Shown here in pieces: positions 1 to 15,300 of a DNA stretch of 50,682 nucleotides. Position 1 is the stretch's first letter. Each line of letters begins with the position of its first letter. The stretch is from Oehlia diaphana (Eukaryota > Glomeromycota > Glomeromycetes > Glomerales > Glomeraceae): NCBI GenBank assembly GCA_003833135.1, contig QZLH01000133.1, positions 107,751-158,432 of the forward strand. Reading direction: 5' to 3'. The translations under genes were made by a program, and so were the position numbers. Under the pieces are notes generated by a model. It worked only from the letters and a program-made list of their open reading frames with translations. It was not told the origin of the DNA and searched no databases.

Positions 1-310
1 CTAATAAAGGAAGAGAAAGAGACTCCATGAACTTTGAGAAAGAGCAACCAGATCTCTTTAATACACCTAATACACGTTCTTCGGGACAACCGCGTAATAC
101 AGGAAAGCCAGATGATCACGACCCTGACTTTAAAAAATCTGAAAAATCTGAACATGAAATAAGAGAAAAGAAATCGTCTAATAAGGGAGGAGAACGAAAC
201 CCCGAGGAAGAACAACAACTCTTTAATATAAGTTCTATGAGACAACCACACAGTACAAAGGGGTCTGCGGGAAATCAAGAAGGCGATAATCCTGATGATA
301 ATGACAAAAA
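1..310 (+). repeat. Diverged tandem repeat, about 177-nt period, in the RNF213-like N-terminus
   Basis: Bases 1-26 match bases 178-203 at about 21 of 26 positions (CTAATAAAGGAAGAGAAAG against CTAATAAGGGAGGAGAACG). The protein units both read NKGxER...EQxxLFN followed by a Pro/Asp/Lys-rich stretch. A third partial unit has the core DEEFDLFLKTP. The first unit begins before the Met at 27, which supports a coding region running off the left edge. Confidence 0.6.
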
Positions 311-3300
311 AAGAATTACGGACGAAGAATTTGACTTGTTTTTAAAGACGCCAATTTCACAGCATGATCAAGTTAAAAGAAGCCGAAAGATTACGAATAA
401 AAGGTCTGACGATGAAGAAACTGACGAAGAAGAAACTGACGTTGACTATGATGATAATATTGAAAGCAAAGTGATTAACAAAGATGATCATTATGATTAC
501 AACCACCCTTTATCTTCAATTAATAGTTTAAACAATAATCAAAATAAAGGATTTGACCGGACAAAGTATCAAGAAGAAGACCATAAACAATTTAACAACA
601 AAGATCCTACCCCATGGAAACGTGCTGGCAAAAATGCTGAATCTTATCAAGGACCATCATATGACATTACTCCTTATAAGAAAGGTACTAACACTACCCC
701 TAATGAACGAAATCATCGTATACCTGGCGGTTTTTATAGCGAAAATACATACGATCAACTTTCAAATGATTACGATGAACAAGAAAGTAACCGGAAAAAG
801 AATGAATCGCATTCTGGTAGTGGTGTGATTAATAAATTGTCTAACATGATGCCTAATATGTTTGGATTTGGTAATAATAAGGATGATGATGAAACCAATG
901 AAATCATCAACGAAATCAAAGTTATTTTTCACGTTCATTTACCAGAAGGTATTGAAAAGTATGGAAATCCTATAGTTCTCGGTGATGGAAAAGAATTAGG
1001 ATCGTGGGAAAAACCAAATGTAAAACTTAATCAACCATTCCCTCAAAATTCAACATATTGGCGATCTGATCCAGTTACTATTTCGCTATTAAATTTCAAC
1101 GAAACTAATGATATTCAGTATAAATACGCTATTCATATAACTAGATATACTTTTTATAATCTTCGTGGGAAAAAAGAAGAAATTGCGTTTGAAGGAAATG
1201 GCATAGATGACAATCGCACGTTGGATATTGGGAGGCATGATCAATTTGACATATGGAAAAATAATTATGGTTTCAACGAAAAATATCGTATATATGCCAA
1301 CAATATACGTGATTATGCTTTCGTGGATTATATTTATAATACTATCAAAGACAATAACCTTAAAGATAAAGTTATGGAATATCAACACTTGCTAACTCAT
1401 TACAAGGAACTTACGATCCGCGCGTTAAATCTCAAATTCATTATAAACCGTGTCGATGATAAATCAAGAGGAAAACGACTTTTCTTATGTCTCCTTTTGG
1501 GTTATTTTATTCCAAGGCAAAGCGCGTTTTATGAGTTACCAGATCAATTTCCATCTGCATTATTGCTCAAGGCGCTACATGGATATAAATTAGAAGATTT
1601 ACCTTCAGACGCCAAAGGCCATATGAATACTGCTATTACATCTTTAGTCCAGAATAATGCCTTTCAGATGAAATTTGATTGGCTCGTTATTTTTACAATT
1701 GCTTCCGAAATCGATCCTAATTGTAATTTCATTGAACACTTAAGAGCTCTAAAATATTCTAATGAAAATTTGTTAGCGAAGTTTATTAAAGAAGCTGAAA
1801 TGATTATTAGACCTAATATTAAAAGTATTGAATTTGAAACTTATGTTAAACTTGCCAAGGTAAAATTTAAAATATTTATAAGTGTATTAATTTCGAAATT
1901 TTATGAAAATTAATAATTTTTTTTTTCTTAGTGGTTGATTCAATTATGTCATAATATGGATTCTCTTTTTAAACTTTGGGATGATGTCCTTTTACATAAT
2001 AATATATTTGACGAAAGAGTTTCTAAATGTTTTACCGAACGAGTTCGAGAGAATATTTCTCGTGGTGATGCTGTAGCTTTGGAATACCACTTTAAAAGAC
2101 TTCCAAAAGATTATCGAGACCGTGTCTCCGAAATTTTCCGAGATCAAGTTATATGTTTACTTGAAAGTCCAAATAGAAAGTGGACATACGAAAACATCAA
2201 TGCTATTAAAAAGTTACTTCATGACAATAGTCTGAATTGGCGCAGAGATGATGTAATTCATTCATTAGAGTTAATATCTCAGTCACATACTTTAGAATTA
2301 TTAAATATATTTCCAGAAATTTTGGATGATTGGTTCCATAGTGATTTTTCAGATACCAAAGAAAAAAAAATACCAAAAATTTGTGTAATTTGGTTTAAAA
2401 ATCTTTTACTCAAACTTGATACAAACACAAGCAATAAAAAATTGTCAAATGAGAGCAATTTTATTTTTTCAGTATTTCAACAATTAGAACTTATGCATCC
2501 TTTGCTTGGCCAAAGGATTAATATTTGGCGAGATTTAACAGCAATTGCCGTGGATAGAGTGAAGAATTGTTCAGAAGATAGAATCTTTGCTGCAACAACA
2601 TCAATAGTACAAATAAAGCAAGATAATGTTAAAGTATTATTTTTAGAGATAGTAAAAGACATATTAAATAAGTCTACTCAACAAACTCATGATCAACTAT
2701 TAAACAAGATACGCATCATTTGCGATTGCAAAACAACAAAGACTCTAAACGTTCCAAACATGTAAGTTTTTTTTAATAATTTTTTGTCTCTTAAATTTGT
2801 TAATGCTTTAATATTTTTTTTTTATTGTTATTAATAAATCGTTAGGTTGAGCGAAGATATTTTGTATCATATTATGACTAGATTGCAAAACCAATCGACT
2901 GCATCCAGCGATTCAGAACATTATTTGAATACTTTGAAGGCTAGTAACTTTTGGAATATTATATTACGCGCTAATGGTAGCGTCGCAAAACTTAACTCAA
3001 ACCCATTTGTTAAAAATACTAAAACAAACATTAACGAACTTGCTGGATTGCTTCTTGAAAAAACGATTGATATCCAATTATTACAACAAATTTTAGAATA
3101 TAATGACGAATATCTATTTCGACATTTTGATGCGGCTGTTGCTAAAAAGAAAGCATTGGGAGATGTAATTGTTTCTCGAGATGAAATTGCAAAACTCAGA
3201 AAGATCTGTCATAATTATCAAACTCAACTCGATGTACTCACCAAGTTTTATAACGGATTTTGTCCAATCGAGAAAGTAACAGATGTAGCTGATTATATTC

Positions 3301-6300
3301 GAGATGTAAAACACCATCTTCAAACTTTAAATAAAATAAAGGTGAAACAAGTGCTGTTATCAGATCATTGGGTATTCCATGAAAAAACTTTGGACAGTGC
3401 AAAAAAATGCTACAAATTTAATCGATCTCAAACTTTTCGAAATATCTTTGATTCTTGTATTCATGAAGACGCTGCCGCAATAAAAGTGGAATACATAGCA
3501 CAAAAATTAATTCCAATCGTTTTTGAAAAGTATAATGCCATGTGTAAACAACTTAAGGATTGGGAAAAACTCAAATGTTCAGAAGCATCTTTGCTTTGGA
3601 AAAACGTTACGGATGTTAATGCAGAGCTTGATTTAATGGAATGCTATAAAATCTCTAAAAGCCAAAGATTTGTGCAGACTCTTGATTATCTTTCAAAAAT
3701 TCCTCATTGGATTCAACGACTTGAGGAGCTAGAAAAGGTCGTGGAAATGGAAATTTTCAAAGTACCACATAGTGAAGATGATTGGTTATCAAAAGCAATT
3801 CGTATTTTAAAAGATGATTCCATGAAACTTGGGCAAATAAATAATTTTTTCGATTATCTTGATAGGAATCTTTCTAATGTCAATCAAGATTGTTGGAAAT
3901 TGATAAAAGAGTTGTCAGACGCTGAAGACTTTTTGAGTTTCTTAAAGAAAATTGCTGAACATGATATTAAAAATCTGATTAATGGTGTGGATGATCATTC
4001 GGATGAAAGATTGATTCAAGAGGATACTGTTTCATCACTCATCCAAGTTAAACAATTTTTATTTCCTCTTATGAATAAAAATATGGAAGCTATTTCTGAT
4101 TTGTTGAAAGAGCTATTAAATGTCATTAAGAAGAACCATACCTTAGGAGAAAAGATTGCATTATGTAATAGTAGCAATATGGCGCTGCAAAATATGTACA
4201 ATAATATTCAAAATCGTGGAGAAGTTACTAAGGAAAAGATTAAGAATGCTGTACTTAACGGAACTTTCACATTTACACGTGACCAAAAGGAAGACAAATG
4301 CTTAGTTTCTTTATACTATCCCTCTAAATCTAATGTGAAGTATAATCTAAGCGAAATATTAGATTTACGTGGACGGGCTCTTTTGATTGCAAAACCAAAA
4401 AATTCGGTTATAGTAAATAACAAAGAGGCAGAAATGTCCAAAGATGTTATGGATAAATTTGTTGCCCAAGTCGATATTGCACAAGAAATAATTAACATAG
4501 TGTCTATGTTAATGCAAATGGGACATTTTGGTTATAGAAAGTTTGAATATAAATTACAAGGAACGGATAATATGAAAGATTACCTGGAACTTTTAAAAGA
4601 AGAACTAAAAGAATGGTAATTTCTTTTTTTTTTAATATTATTGCTTTTTTATCTTTTTTGTAAGAAAATTAACGAGTTTGTAATTTTTACAAATTTAAGG
4701 CAAAATATAGTAGATCGTGCACAACAAAGATGTTATTATTTAACATTCTTCCCCGCTCGCCACATTTTAGCATTCTATGATTATTTCACATCAGAAAAAT
4801 TGGATAAGGATAATGAAGAAGAGTGCAAAATATTGATCAGATTTGTAAACAGTAAAGCCCAATTACCGTCAACTCGTAAAGAAATACAAAAAATTTTACG
4901 TGGGTCCAAAAATTATCTTGATATTCTTACCGAAATTGGAAATGAATTAGAAAGAATTTTTAGAGGCGTTCCAAAACAATCTCGTAAACTTAAAGCTGCC
5001 GGGCAACGCGTAATGTCGGATATTGTTACAAAGGGAAAATTATTTGTTGCGGCTTGTACTGAGAAAACGAGAGTCCCAAACATTATTATGTCATTGTATG
5101 CTAATCATGGAACTTATCCCGAACCGTGGCAACTCCTAATATGTACTTCCTCAACTACAATGGAAGAACTTACTATTTTCATTAAAAGAAGTTTTTATGC
5201 ATCAAAAAATGGATATGAAAATCACTTATTTTGTATTGCGAATTTGGAATTATTGGAATTTGAACTACAATATAATTTAGTTAACCAAATTAGATCAATG
5301 CGAGAAATACATGATCAAGATAAGGAATATCTTTTGGCGCTAATTTGTTGTAGGGAAACTGGAATGCATCATCATATTTTAGATCAATTTTCATTGGATG
5401 TTCATGCAACCAATGGTTTAATTACTGATACAATGAGCAAAATTTATAGAGAATTATGTCAGAATGTTATACGTGTTTCTTCCGACTTATCAGGACAAGG
5501 CAAAACTGAATGGATTAAAGAAGCTAGTTTCGCTAAAAAGAAAATTCCGCGCAGCTTATTAATAAGTGATGGTATGGAGTTCGGTAGACTTGTACGTCAA
5601 TTCAAAGAATGTAAACTCCGTGCCGTAGAAAGCTTACATATTAATATAGTATCATCAGACCATCCTGAAGATGTTAACATGTTCTTGTTTGAGTTATTAA
5701 CTTTGGGTATAGTTTCTACTAATGTCGATATAGCTTGCTTGCCTCCTTCGGAAACTCCTACATATATATTTATTGAAATAGCTTCAACAACAGAACAACA
5801 TTTACTTAATTCCCTTCCCATGGCAGGATGCTTAGTATCCAATCATTTGTCTTGGAATATTAAAAATTTGAGGGTTTCTCAAGAAATCAATAGTCCAATG
5901 CAGGTTGCTTGTAATTACTTAAATTTATTAGATCGTAATGAGTTAGACACAAAAGAAATTCTTTTCCGAACAGATAAGGCAATCAAAGACTCATTACCAC
6001 CAGAACGTTGTCAAAATCTTATTGCAAAATATTTCTTTAACAAAAATGCTGAAGATATTTCTTCATTTAGATTTGTTGAAATATTTATTAATGTGCTTGC
6101 TGATCAATTGGTTCGATTATCATCAAGTCAATTCTTTACTGTAGATAATCTTAAATTAATGGTAAAAGAAACTAATATTAGAACTTTAATAGTAAATACT
6201 TTAATAGATGTTTCAAAAGATTTTGCGACTAGATCGATTAAGACCAAAGAGGCACAATTAGAATCTATGACTGCAGATGATGAAAATGCCCGTCTTGGTA

Positions 6301-9300
6301 CAATTGTTCAATGGGATGACTCAAATCATCTTATAGTATTCTTCAATTCTCAAACTCCAGATACCATCTCAGCTTTATATCGTGACAGAAAAAAGGTTTA
6401 TGATAATGTTAAGGTTTTACTAAAAAGTCAAATAATTGGTGATCAAACAAAATGGGAACTAGAAGATTATAATTCGATGTCCGCAAATGCCCTCTTCGTA
6501 AAGTTGGAATATTTGGCGCGAAGATCGACAGAAAAATTAGAACTTCCTGAATATGCTTTGTCTGGTGATAATTTAATAAAGATGGCTTTAATTCTTCTAA
6601 GAGCACGTGCGAACATTCCGGTCATAGTTTGTGGTGAAGCAGGGTGTGGCAAGGTAAAAAAAAATCTATTTTAATCTGATTTGTTTGTCTATTCTGTTAT
6701 TAACAATTTTCAATTCATACATAGACGAGCTTAATTGCCTATTTGGCTATGATGGTCGAAGTTCAATTCTTAGCTCTTAATCTTCATGCTGGAATTGATG
6801 AAGGAATTATTATGAGGTTTATGAATGATGCTTTGAAAAAAGCAGAAAAAGGAGAAATTTGGTTATTCTTTGATGAGATCAATACTTGCAATTATATAGG
6901 TTTACTTGCAGATTTAATCTCTCATCGGATGCTTAAGGGCAAACCTATACATCCGAATATTCGTCTATTTTCTGCCTGCAATCCATATCGTATTCGTACA
7001 AGAACTCAAAGTGAAGCTGGTTTGACAAATAAGGTGAAAAGGTATGAAGAACAGAGCAATCTTGTTTATCAAGTCAAACCACTTCCCGATCAAATTTTGG
7101 ATTATGTATGGGACTATGGTGTTTTAAGACCAAAAGACGAATTAAAGTATATTGAAATCATGGTTGAAAAAGAATTAAAAAAATTAGGACATCCCGTATT
7201 TGCTGAACTTTTATTTGCTTCTCAAAAATTTATTCGAAAAGTTGAAGAACCATATAGTGTTAGCTTACGTGATGTTAAACGAGCTATAACGTTGGTGAAA
7301 TTCTTTTATAATTCTCTTGAAAATCGCCCGGTTTACAAGAAGGGTCACAAATATCCACCACCTGGAAATCCAACTATAACGACTAGATCTTATGTTTTAG
7401 CACTTAGTCTCTGTTACCATTCTCGATTATATGATCAAAATTTACGTAAACAATATCGTCGTGAAATGGGACAAATATTACAAAATCATAAAGCTTATAT
7501 AGGAGAAAACACATTTGCTAAAATTATACGCGAAGAACAGGAGGATTACATTAATAGAATGCAGTGTCCACCTAATACAGCCAACAATGAAGCTTTACTA
7601 GAGAATGTTTTGGTTATGATTGTATGCATTTTGACACGCATCCCCCTGTTCCTTATAGGGGCTCCGGGCTCTTCAAAATCTTTGGCGATTCGTCTTATTA
7701 GTTCGAATTTACGTGGATCTGATTCAAATGATAAATATTTTAGAAAGCTACCGCAGATTTACCTAATTCCACATCAAGGATCTTCATCCTCAACTTCTGA
7801 TGGTATAATAAAAGTTTTTGATAAGGCAAATAAATATCAAGAAACGACTTCCAATCAATTTCCTGTTATTAGTGTTGTTTTACTTGATGAAGGTAATTTT
7901 CATCTTCCTTACGATCTTTATTGAATTATTTTTTTTTGACTGAATTTATTTTATTAGTTGGTTTGGCCGAAACAAGTCCTTTTAATCCATTAAAAGTGCT
8001 TCATTCTCTACTTGAGCCAAGCTATCCGGCCACAGGACCAACTGTTTCGGTGATAGGAATATCTAATTGGCGTCTAGATAATAGTAAAAGTAGTCGCGCA
8101 TTACTCGTTCAGAGGTATTATTATTTCAGTATAACATATAAAAATTTTGCAAGTATTTTTTATATAAACATTTATGTTTTTTTTATAGGCCACAATTTAG
8201 TTTAGATGATTTAGTTGATACTGCTGAGCGCTTATTAAATACAAAGGTTATTGGTTATGGACAAAGAGGCGCTTTGGAACCTTTAGCTAAAGCATATATG
8301 GACTACGAAAAAAATGGTCAAGCTTTGCCTAACTTTCATGGTCTTCGTGATTATTACGCATTGGTCAAACGGCTTTCATTAGATGAAATGACTCCAGAGA
8401 ATATTCAAATGGCATTGGCTCGCAATTTTGGGGGAATAGAAAATAACAAATTATACGAAAAATATTTTGGAAACGTACTTAAGACATTTAATGACCATAA
8501 ACCATGGTTTTATAAACAAATTCCTGTTGAAAAATTGATCGATTCAAATTTAGATGATCCCGATGCACGTCATTTAATGGTTATTGGTAAAAGTGACTCG
8601 ATCGTAAATTTATTAACTTATCAGTTAAAACGAAGAGACTTGGACCCCGTTGTAATTTTAGGATCACAATTTCCTGATGACCGAGATGATTATTCTTACA
8701 GTGTTTTAAGTAGAATCATGGTAAATAATATATCATCTGAAAGAAATTTATTTGTCCAATCTATTTTTTGCACACATTTTATATTGATATATTTACTTTT
8801 ATCCAGATGTGTGTAGAGGCAGGCAGACCATTGATTCTAACAGATTTGGAAATAATTTATGGTAATTTCTTAATTTCATTATATTTCAATTGTGCTTACT
8901 CAAAGAAATAAAATTTTATTTTTGCTTAATAGGGAGTCTTTATGATTTATGGAATCAAAATTATATCGTAGTGGGAGACAAGGAAAATCCCAAATACTTT
9001 ACACGAGTTGCACTTGGAGCTTACGCTAATCCTATGCTGTAAGTTGATTTTTTACGTATTAATTAATTAAAGAGTTTGATTATGTTTTCGAATTAAGATT
9101 AAACAATATTTTAATTCATATTTGCCAGTTATGTTTCACCGAATTTCAAATGCATTCTTGTCATGGATGAGAAGAATTTGGCTTCAGCTGATCCTCCACT
9201 ACTTAATCGATTCGAAAAACAAAAAATGTCGATTAGCGACATACTTGATGATAGACAAAAAGACATTGTGCAACATTTAGAAGGATGGGTAAAACAAATG

Positions 9301-12300
9301 ACAACTTTAGTTGGAGTTAATCAATTAACTCAACGCAATAAATTCACCCAGAAGGATCTATTCATTGGGTTTGATAAGGATGAAACCTTACAAAGCTTAG
9401 TGATTGACGTTACAAAGAATAATTCTGAAGCTGCTGATGAAGAGATTTTAGAAAAATGCAAGGAATGTTTAATTGCAGTAGCAACTTCTGATGGAATCAT
9501 AAGAGCTGAACGATCAGCTTTAGAACATGATGAAATTAATCGATGGAAACATACTTATTTCCATGAACAGCATCACGATAGTATTTATGATTATTTTGAC
9601 GCATTATTTAATCGAGAAAAATTGTTGGAAGAACCGCGCGGAAATTTAGTAATTGTTAACACATTCTCAAATATTAATACGGACGTTAATTCTTGCTTGC
9701 AAGAACTTTTAAGGTGTCAAATAGATAAATTGTCAACTTTTAAAACTGAAGCTCAACTTTCAAATAGGGTAAGTTGAAGAATGATATAATGTCAAATATA
9801 ATTTATTTTAGACTAACTTATATAATATATAAATCTATATTTGTAGGTAAAACATTTCTGGTTAGAGTCAACTGATCGTATGCTGATCCTTCAATGCGAC
9901 GTAACTACCGTTAATGCTGGATGTATTAAGCTAGCTAAATCCATTATTGAACAATTCCGAACTGAATTCCTAACCAAGGAGGAGAAGAAGCAAACTGAAC
10001 AGAGGTTACCTATGAAACATGCATGTATCATTCTTCATATTCACCGAGGTCAAGAATCCACTCCAGTATCTTTTAATTTCATGTGTGGTTGGAATCAAGT
10101 GACTATAGAAACATTGTCAAAAAACGACGTTCCTACATCAAATCTTTTGGATGGATCATTATCTGATATTATCAATTCTACTTATCGATTCGAGAAAATT
10201 TTACAGCAAGAGATGTTATGGTGTTTGTTGTGTATGAAATACCCATCAAATGATAAATCAGTTAATCACATCAAGTAAGTGTTTGATTTAGAGATTGAAT
10301 TTTAATTCTTTAATAAATATATAATTTTTCTGACAATCTTTTAAAATTTAAAATCCAGGACATTAAGCGAAAAAATACTAGATTATCCAAAATTTATAGA
10401 ATGTCTTAAAGCAAAAATTCTTGAATGGATAGAAGAAAAATCAACAGATGATTGGCAATTTAAAGTTGCGTCAAATAAACAAAATTTATATCCATACTCC
10501 TCATTTTCTTTAGCACTTCAAGCACATATTAGATCATTAATTAGAGTACCGATGGCTAAAATTTTATGTGCTTTAGAAAGACTATCGGCGACTAAAACAT
10601 TTTTCCACGTTGAAAATGATGATAAACTATTCGAATTTTGGCAACAAATTTATAAGGATAAGAAAATTGTTAAAATTGATGATTTACCGAATCCAAAGCC
10701 TGATGGATATCTTATGCCAGCAGGAAGTTTATATGATCTTAAATTTCCTTTTTCATTATATTTTATGAAACAAATTGATAATTTTAAAAGATATTATGAA
10801 GAAGAAATAGCATTATTACAACAGGACGAGGATAGAGTTGACAGTGCAACTAATGAACTTTATGATTGGGTAATTGAGGATCATTTGAAAAATTTTAAAA
10901 ACAATATTCTTACATCAGTTCCGCAATTAAGAGATTCGCCTCTTGAACGGTTTCCTGAGTTATATTTTAATGACTTTGTTACCGTTGTCGCATCAAATGA
11001 TGGTGGAAGTAGAAATACAAAGATGTTATCGACAATCTTGAAACTACTTATTGGTGCTGATAAAGTGTATCAACCAATACTCCTTCACACTTATTGGTGG
11101 AAAAATGCTAACGAAGTTTTAGCCCAATTACAGCTAGCTTTAATGGCCCCAACAACAATTCAAAATATTGAAATTCGAGGCACTGGTATTATCGGAGGAA
11201 GTTTCGAGAAATATCTTGTTAAGGAAATAACAAAAATGATGTTCCAGAGAATTCCTGGTAATTTTGGAGGTGCAGCAAATGTTCACTTTATTGATAGATG
11301 GCAGCATGATGTCACAAAAGTACTATCTCTTGGTAGTAAGATAACACGAGCAAAGAATTTGCCTGCTCTCCAATTGTTGCGTATAGTAAACGATTTAGTT
11401 GCGTCGAAATCGATTCCTTTAGATAGTATTAAAGAAATTGTTCAACTTGGATTAAGTTCAGATAGACAGGAAGTCCTATCCGAAAAATTTGTTAACACTG
11501 TACTTGATAAGCTCGATAGATTAGAGTTAAATGAGAAAAATTTAATTCCAAGAAGATCATTTATCATGAGATGTCTTGGATTGATTCCGATTGAATCAGA
11601 AGTTCGATTAAGCCTGTACAAAAAATTATTCTCGAATGAACCTTTTTCATTGATGGGTGCAATCATCGAAAGAATCTTTCTTAAGGAAGATGCAGAACAA
11701 GACCTTGTATTCTTTACATTAATTACAAACCCCGCAGAAGCTTTAAGACGATCCCCTCGGTTAAATATTATCAATAAATGTTTGACCAATTTGGATACAA
11801 ACATGGCTACATTATGTTGCGATGTTATTGAACAAGCGTTCTTTATGAATGATGAATTAAAAAACTTAGAGCCCTACTTTGGACATGCACTTGAAGCTTT
11901 ATATGTACAAGGAGGACCAGCATTACAAAAAATTACTTCTATTGCTTTCCTTAAAGAATTCGTTCGTCGATTTTGGAATAGCTTTATTCAAGAAGATAAG
12001 AATAGACCTATTGCATATACTCAAATGGAAGAAGACGACTTTGATAGTGGTGAAGTAATAGATCAAATTAATACTTACATGAATATCGCTCACCCCTTGG
12101 TTTATTCTCTCAAAATGTACTTTTTAAGGGATTTACGCCAGAGAGATTTTTCAATTGATGATGTCAGAAAATTTTGTGAAGCTCAAAAAAGAATTTTACC
12201 ATGGCTCGGAACTTTAAATTGGGAAGATATTAAAGAAAATCGTTTGACTTTTAACCCATACTGTAATTTACCTGAATATAATGAATTAGAAAAGGGCTTT

Positions 12301-15300
12301 ATGATTTTTTATAGTGTAGGCAATAAGGCACCCTTCCAAGAAGTTATACAAAACATTAAGAAAAAAACTACTCTAACAGCTAAATTATCTTTATTTGGAC
12401 TTTTCTTTGTACGTCTTCATGCAATAAGAGCTTCAAGAGAATGGCGACATCCAGAAACGCAATCAGCCGAATTCGTGACCAAAGAACTTGCTGGAATGAA
12501 TAACTTCCCAGTGTTATTTAAAACAATTACAACAAAAATCTTGTCAAATAGACAACCTTTACTTCAAATTAATGATTCGAGAATTAATAATACTGATTTG
12601 ATTTTGAAATCTGTCATTGCACATATAATCTCATTTCATGCATCGGTTGAACCGAATTCATCTCAACTAGCAATGTACTTGCACAGACTACAAGATTGCC
12701 AGAACTTGTTTATTTTAACATGTACTTCAGATCCAGAATCAGTGGTGTTAAATGCAGTTGCTGCTGCAGAAAGAATTACAAGATATGCTTGTAAATGCGG
12801 TATGAAATATGTCATCGCAAATTGTGGTGGAGCTGTTACTACTAGCACATGTTCAAATTGTAAAAGTATTATCAGTGGAACTTCAAATAAACCTGTAGCG
12901 GGAAATACTAGAATTAATACTGAGCCAATTACCCAAGTATCGGCAAATGATCAAGCAGGATATATTGGAGAACCGGTTAATCAAACTTTGACTCATTCTG
13001 TTAGATCTTTGCCACCTACATCATATCGTATTCTACATTTAATTGTTCACGCTCTTATTGGAGTATCTGCACCTCAACCTGCCCTTGCTTTTTTTAGAAA
13101 AAATAATCAAAACGCTACTGATGCTAAAAGGTATTGTATAGATCATATTTGAAGTGATTGGGCAATTCTCAAGAATCTTCTTAATTGTTCAGATGTAGTA
13201 AACTAAAAACTTTTTCTTGTTATTTGTTTTTGTCCTTTGATATAAATAATTAACAAGATTTAATTTAAACTAGAATTTGGCGTTAATGTTTCATTCTCTA
13301 ATTTCTTTAATGACGGAGAAGCCTCTGTTGCCAAATCAACAAATAAAATCATCTGCTGATCACGAGAATTGGGAAACTGAATTCCATAGAAATTACATTG
13401 CTCCACAAATTATAAATATAATTGAAACGGCAACTAAGTTTCGCATGAAATTAAACGCAGCTTTAGCCAATAATGTGATTGAAGGCGAAATCAATCAAAC
13501 TTTAGTCATGGATAAACAATATCGAGTAGAAAATTTACCAGCTTTATGGAGATCGATTGGGTTGGTTAACTTCGAAAGTTTCCGTGCTTATTATATGAGT
13601 GATTTGGCAAAAAACAGAACCAATTATCCATTCCTCTCAATATTCTTCAAATATGCTGAACAATTAGAATTGCTAAAACATCTTTTGCCTATTGTAAAAT
13701 TTGTTCAAGTTTTAAACTCAAAACTCGGTTATCAGCTAACAAGACAGAAGGCAAGTGATATGTCTTTCAGACAATTTATAGAGAATCAATCAAATGGAGG
13801 TGAAAATCGTGAAATTTTCAATGGTCTAAAAACCGCATTTGATGACTTTAGTGAAGGTTGGAATAGAGTCTTACCTTTTGTAAAACGATATCAATGTCAT
13901 GAACTTCCAAGAGAAAAACCGAATATGACTTATAAACTTCCGGTTGTTTTTGGTTTAATGGAACCAAAGGATACAGGAATCTTGTTATGTGCGATCTTAG
14001 ATTTTTTAGTTGACTTACAAAATAAATTTTTGGAGGAAGTTATGTCAATACCACCTGGAACTTGTAGGTCTTTCAAGTTTTTAGACGAACAAACAGTTTC
14101 ATCAACTTCAAAAATACAATCAGCAAAATCAAATACACCTAGTAGATATTACCTTCAATCTATGCGTATTGACCATGCTCGTTCCGCAAATATCATAAAC
14201 TTTGATTGGGATGATGAAATTCTAGCATATAGTCAAAGAAATTTAGCAGTTGCAAAAGGACTATATATTATTTATGATTTGACAAAAATTGAAACGGAAT
14301 TGGCGAATATTCTGGTTTTTGAAAAAGTTCACATAGGAACTCAACCGGAATCTCGGTTATATTTAGAACCTTTCCCATATCATATGGAACTGTTCCAAGG
14401 ATGTATGAGAATTCTTAGTGATATAAAGAATTTAATAACTCAAGAGCCAATCCCAGCCGACAAAATGAACTTATTAGGTGTTTCTGGAATTTCCNAATGA
14501 TCAAGCAGGATATATTGGAGAACCGGTTAATCAAACTTTGACTCATTCTGTTAGATCTTTGCCACCTACATCATATCGTATTCTACATTTAATTGTTCAC
14601 GCTCTTATTGGAGCATCTGCACCTCAACCTGCCCTTGCTTTTCTTAGAAAAAATAATCAAAACGCTACCGATGCTGAAAAGTATTGTATGGATCATATTC
14701 GAAGTGATTGGGCAATTCTTAAGAATCTTCTTAATTGTTCAGATGAGGTAAATTATAAACTTTTCTTTTTATTTGTTTCGCCTTTCGACATAAATAATTA
14801 ATTAAATTTATAATTTAAACCAGAATTTGGCATTAATGTTTCACTCTCTAATATCTTCAATGACGGAGAAGCCTCCGTTGCCAAATCAACAAATAAAATC
14901 ATCTGCTGATCGCGAGAATTGGGAAACAGAGTTCCATAGAAATTACATTGCACCACAAATTAGAAATATAACTGAAACAGCAACTAATTATCGTATGAAA
15001 TTAAACGCAGCTTTAGCTAAAAATCAAAAGAATAATGTGATTGAAGGTGAAATTAATCAAACTTTAGTCATGGATAAACAATATCGAGTAGAAAATTTAC
15101 CAGCTTTATGGAGATCGATTGGGTTGGTTAACTTCGAAAGTTTCCGTGCTTATTATATGAGTGATTTGGCAAAAAACAGAACCAATTATCCATTCCTCTC
15201 AATATTCTTCAAATATGCTGGACAATTAGAATTGCTAAAACATCTTTTGCCTATTGTAAAATTTGTTCAAGTTTTAAACTCAAAACTCGGTTATCAGCTA

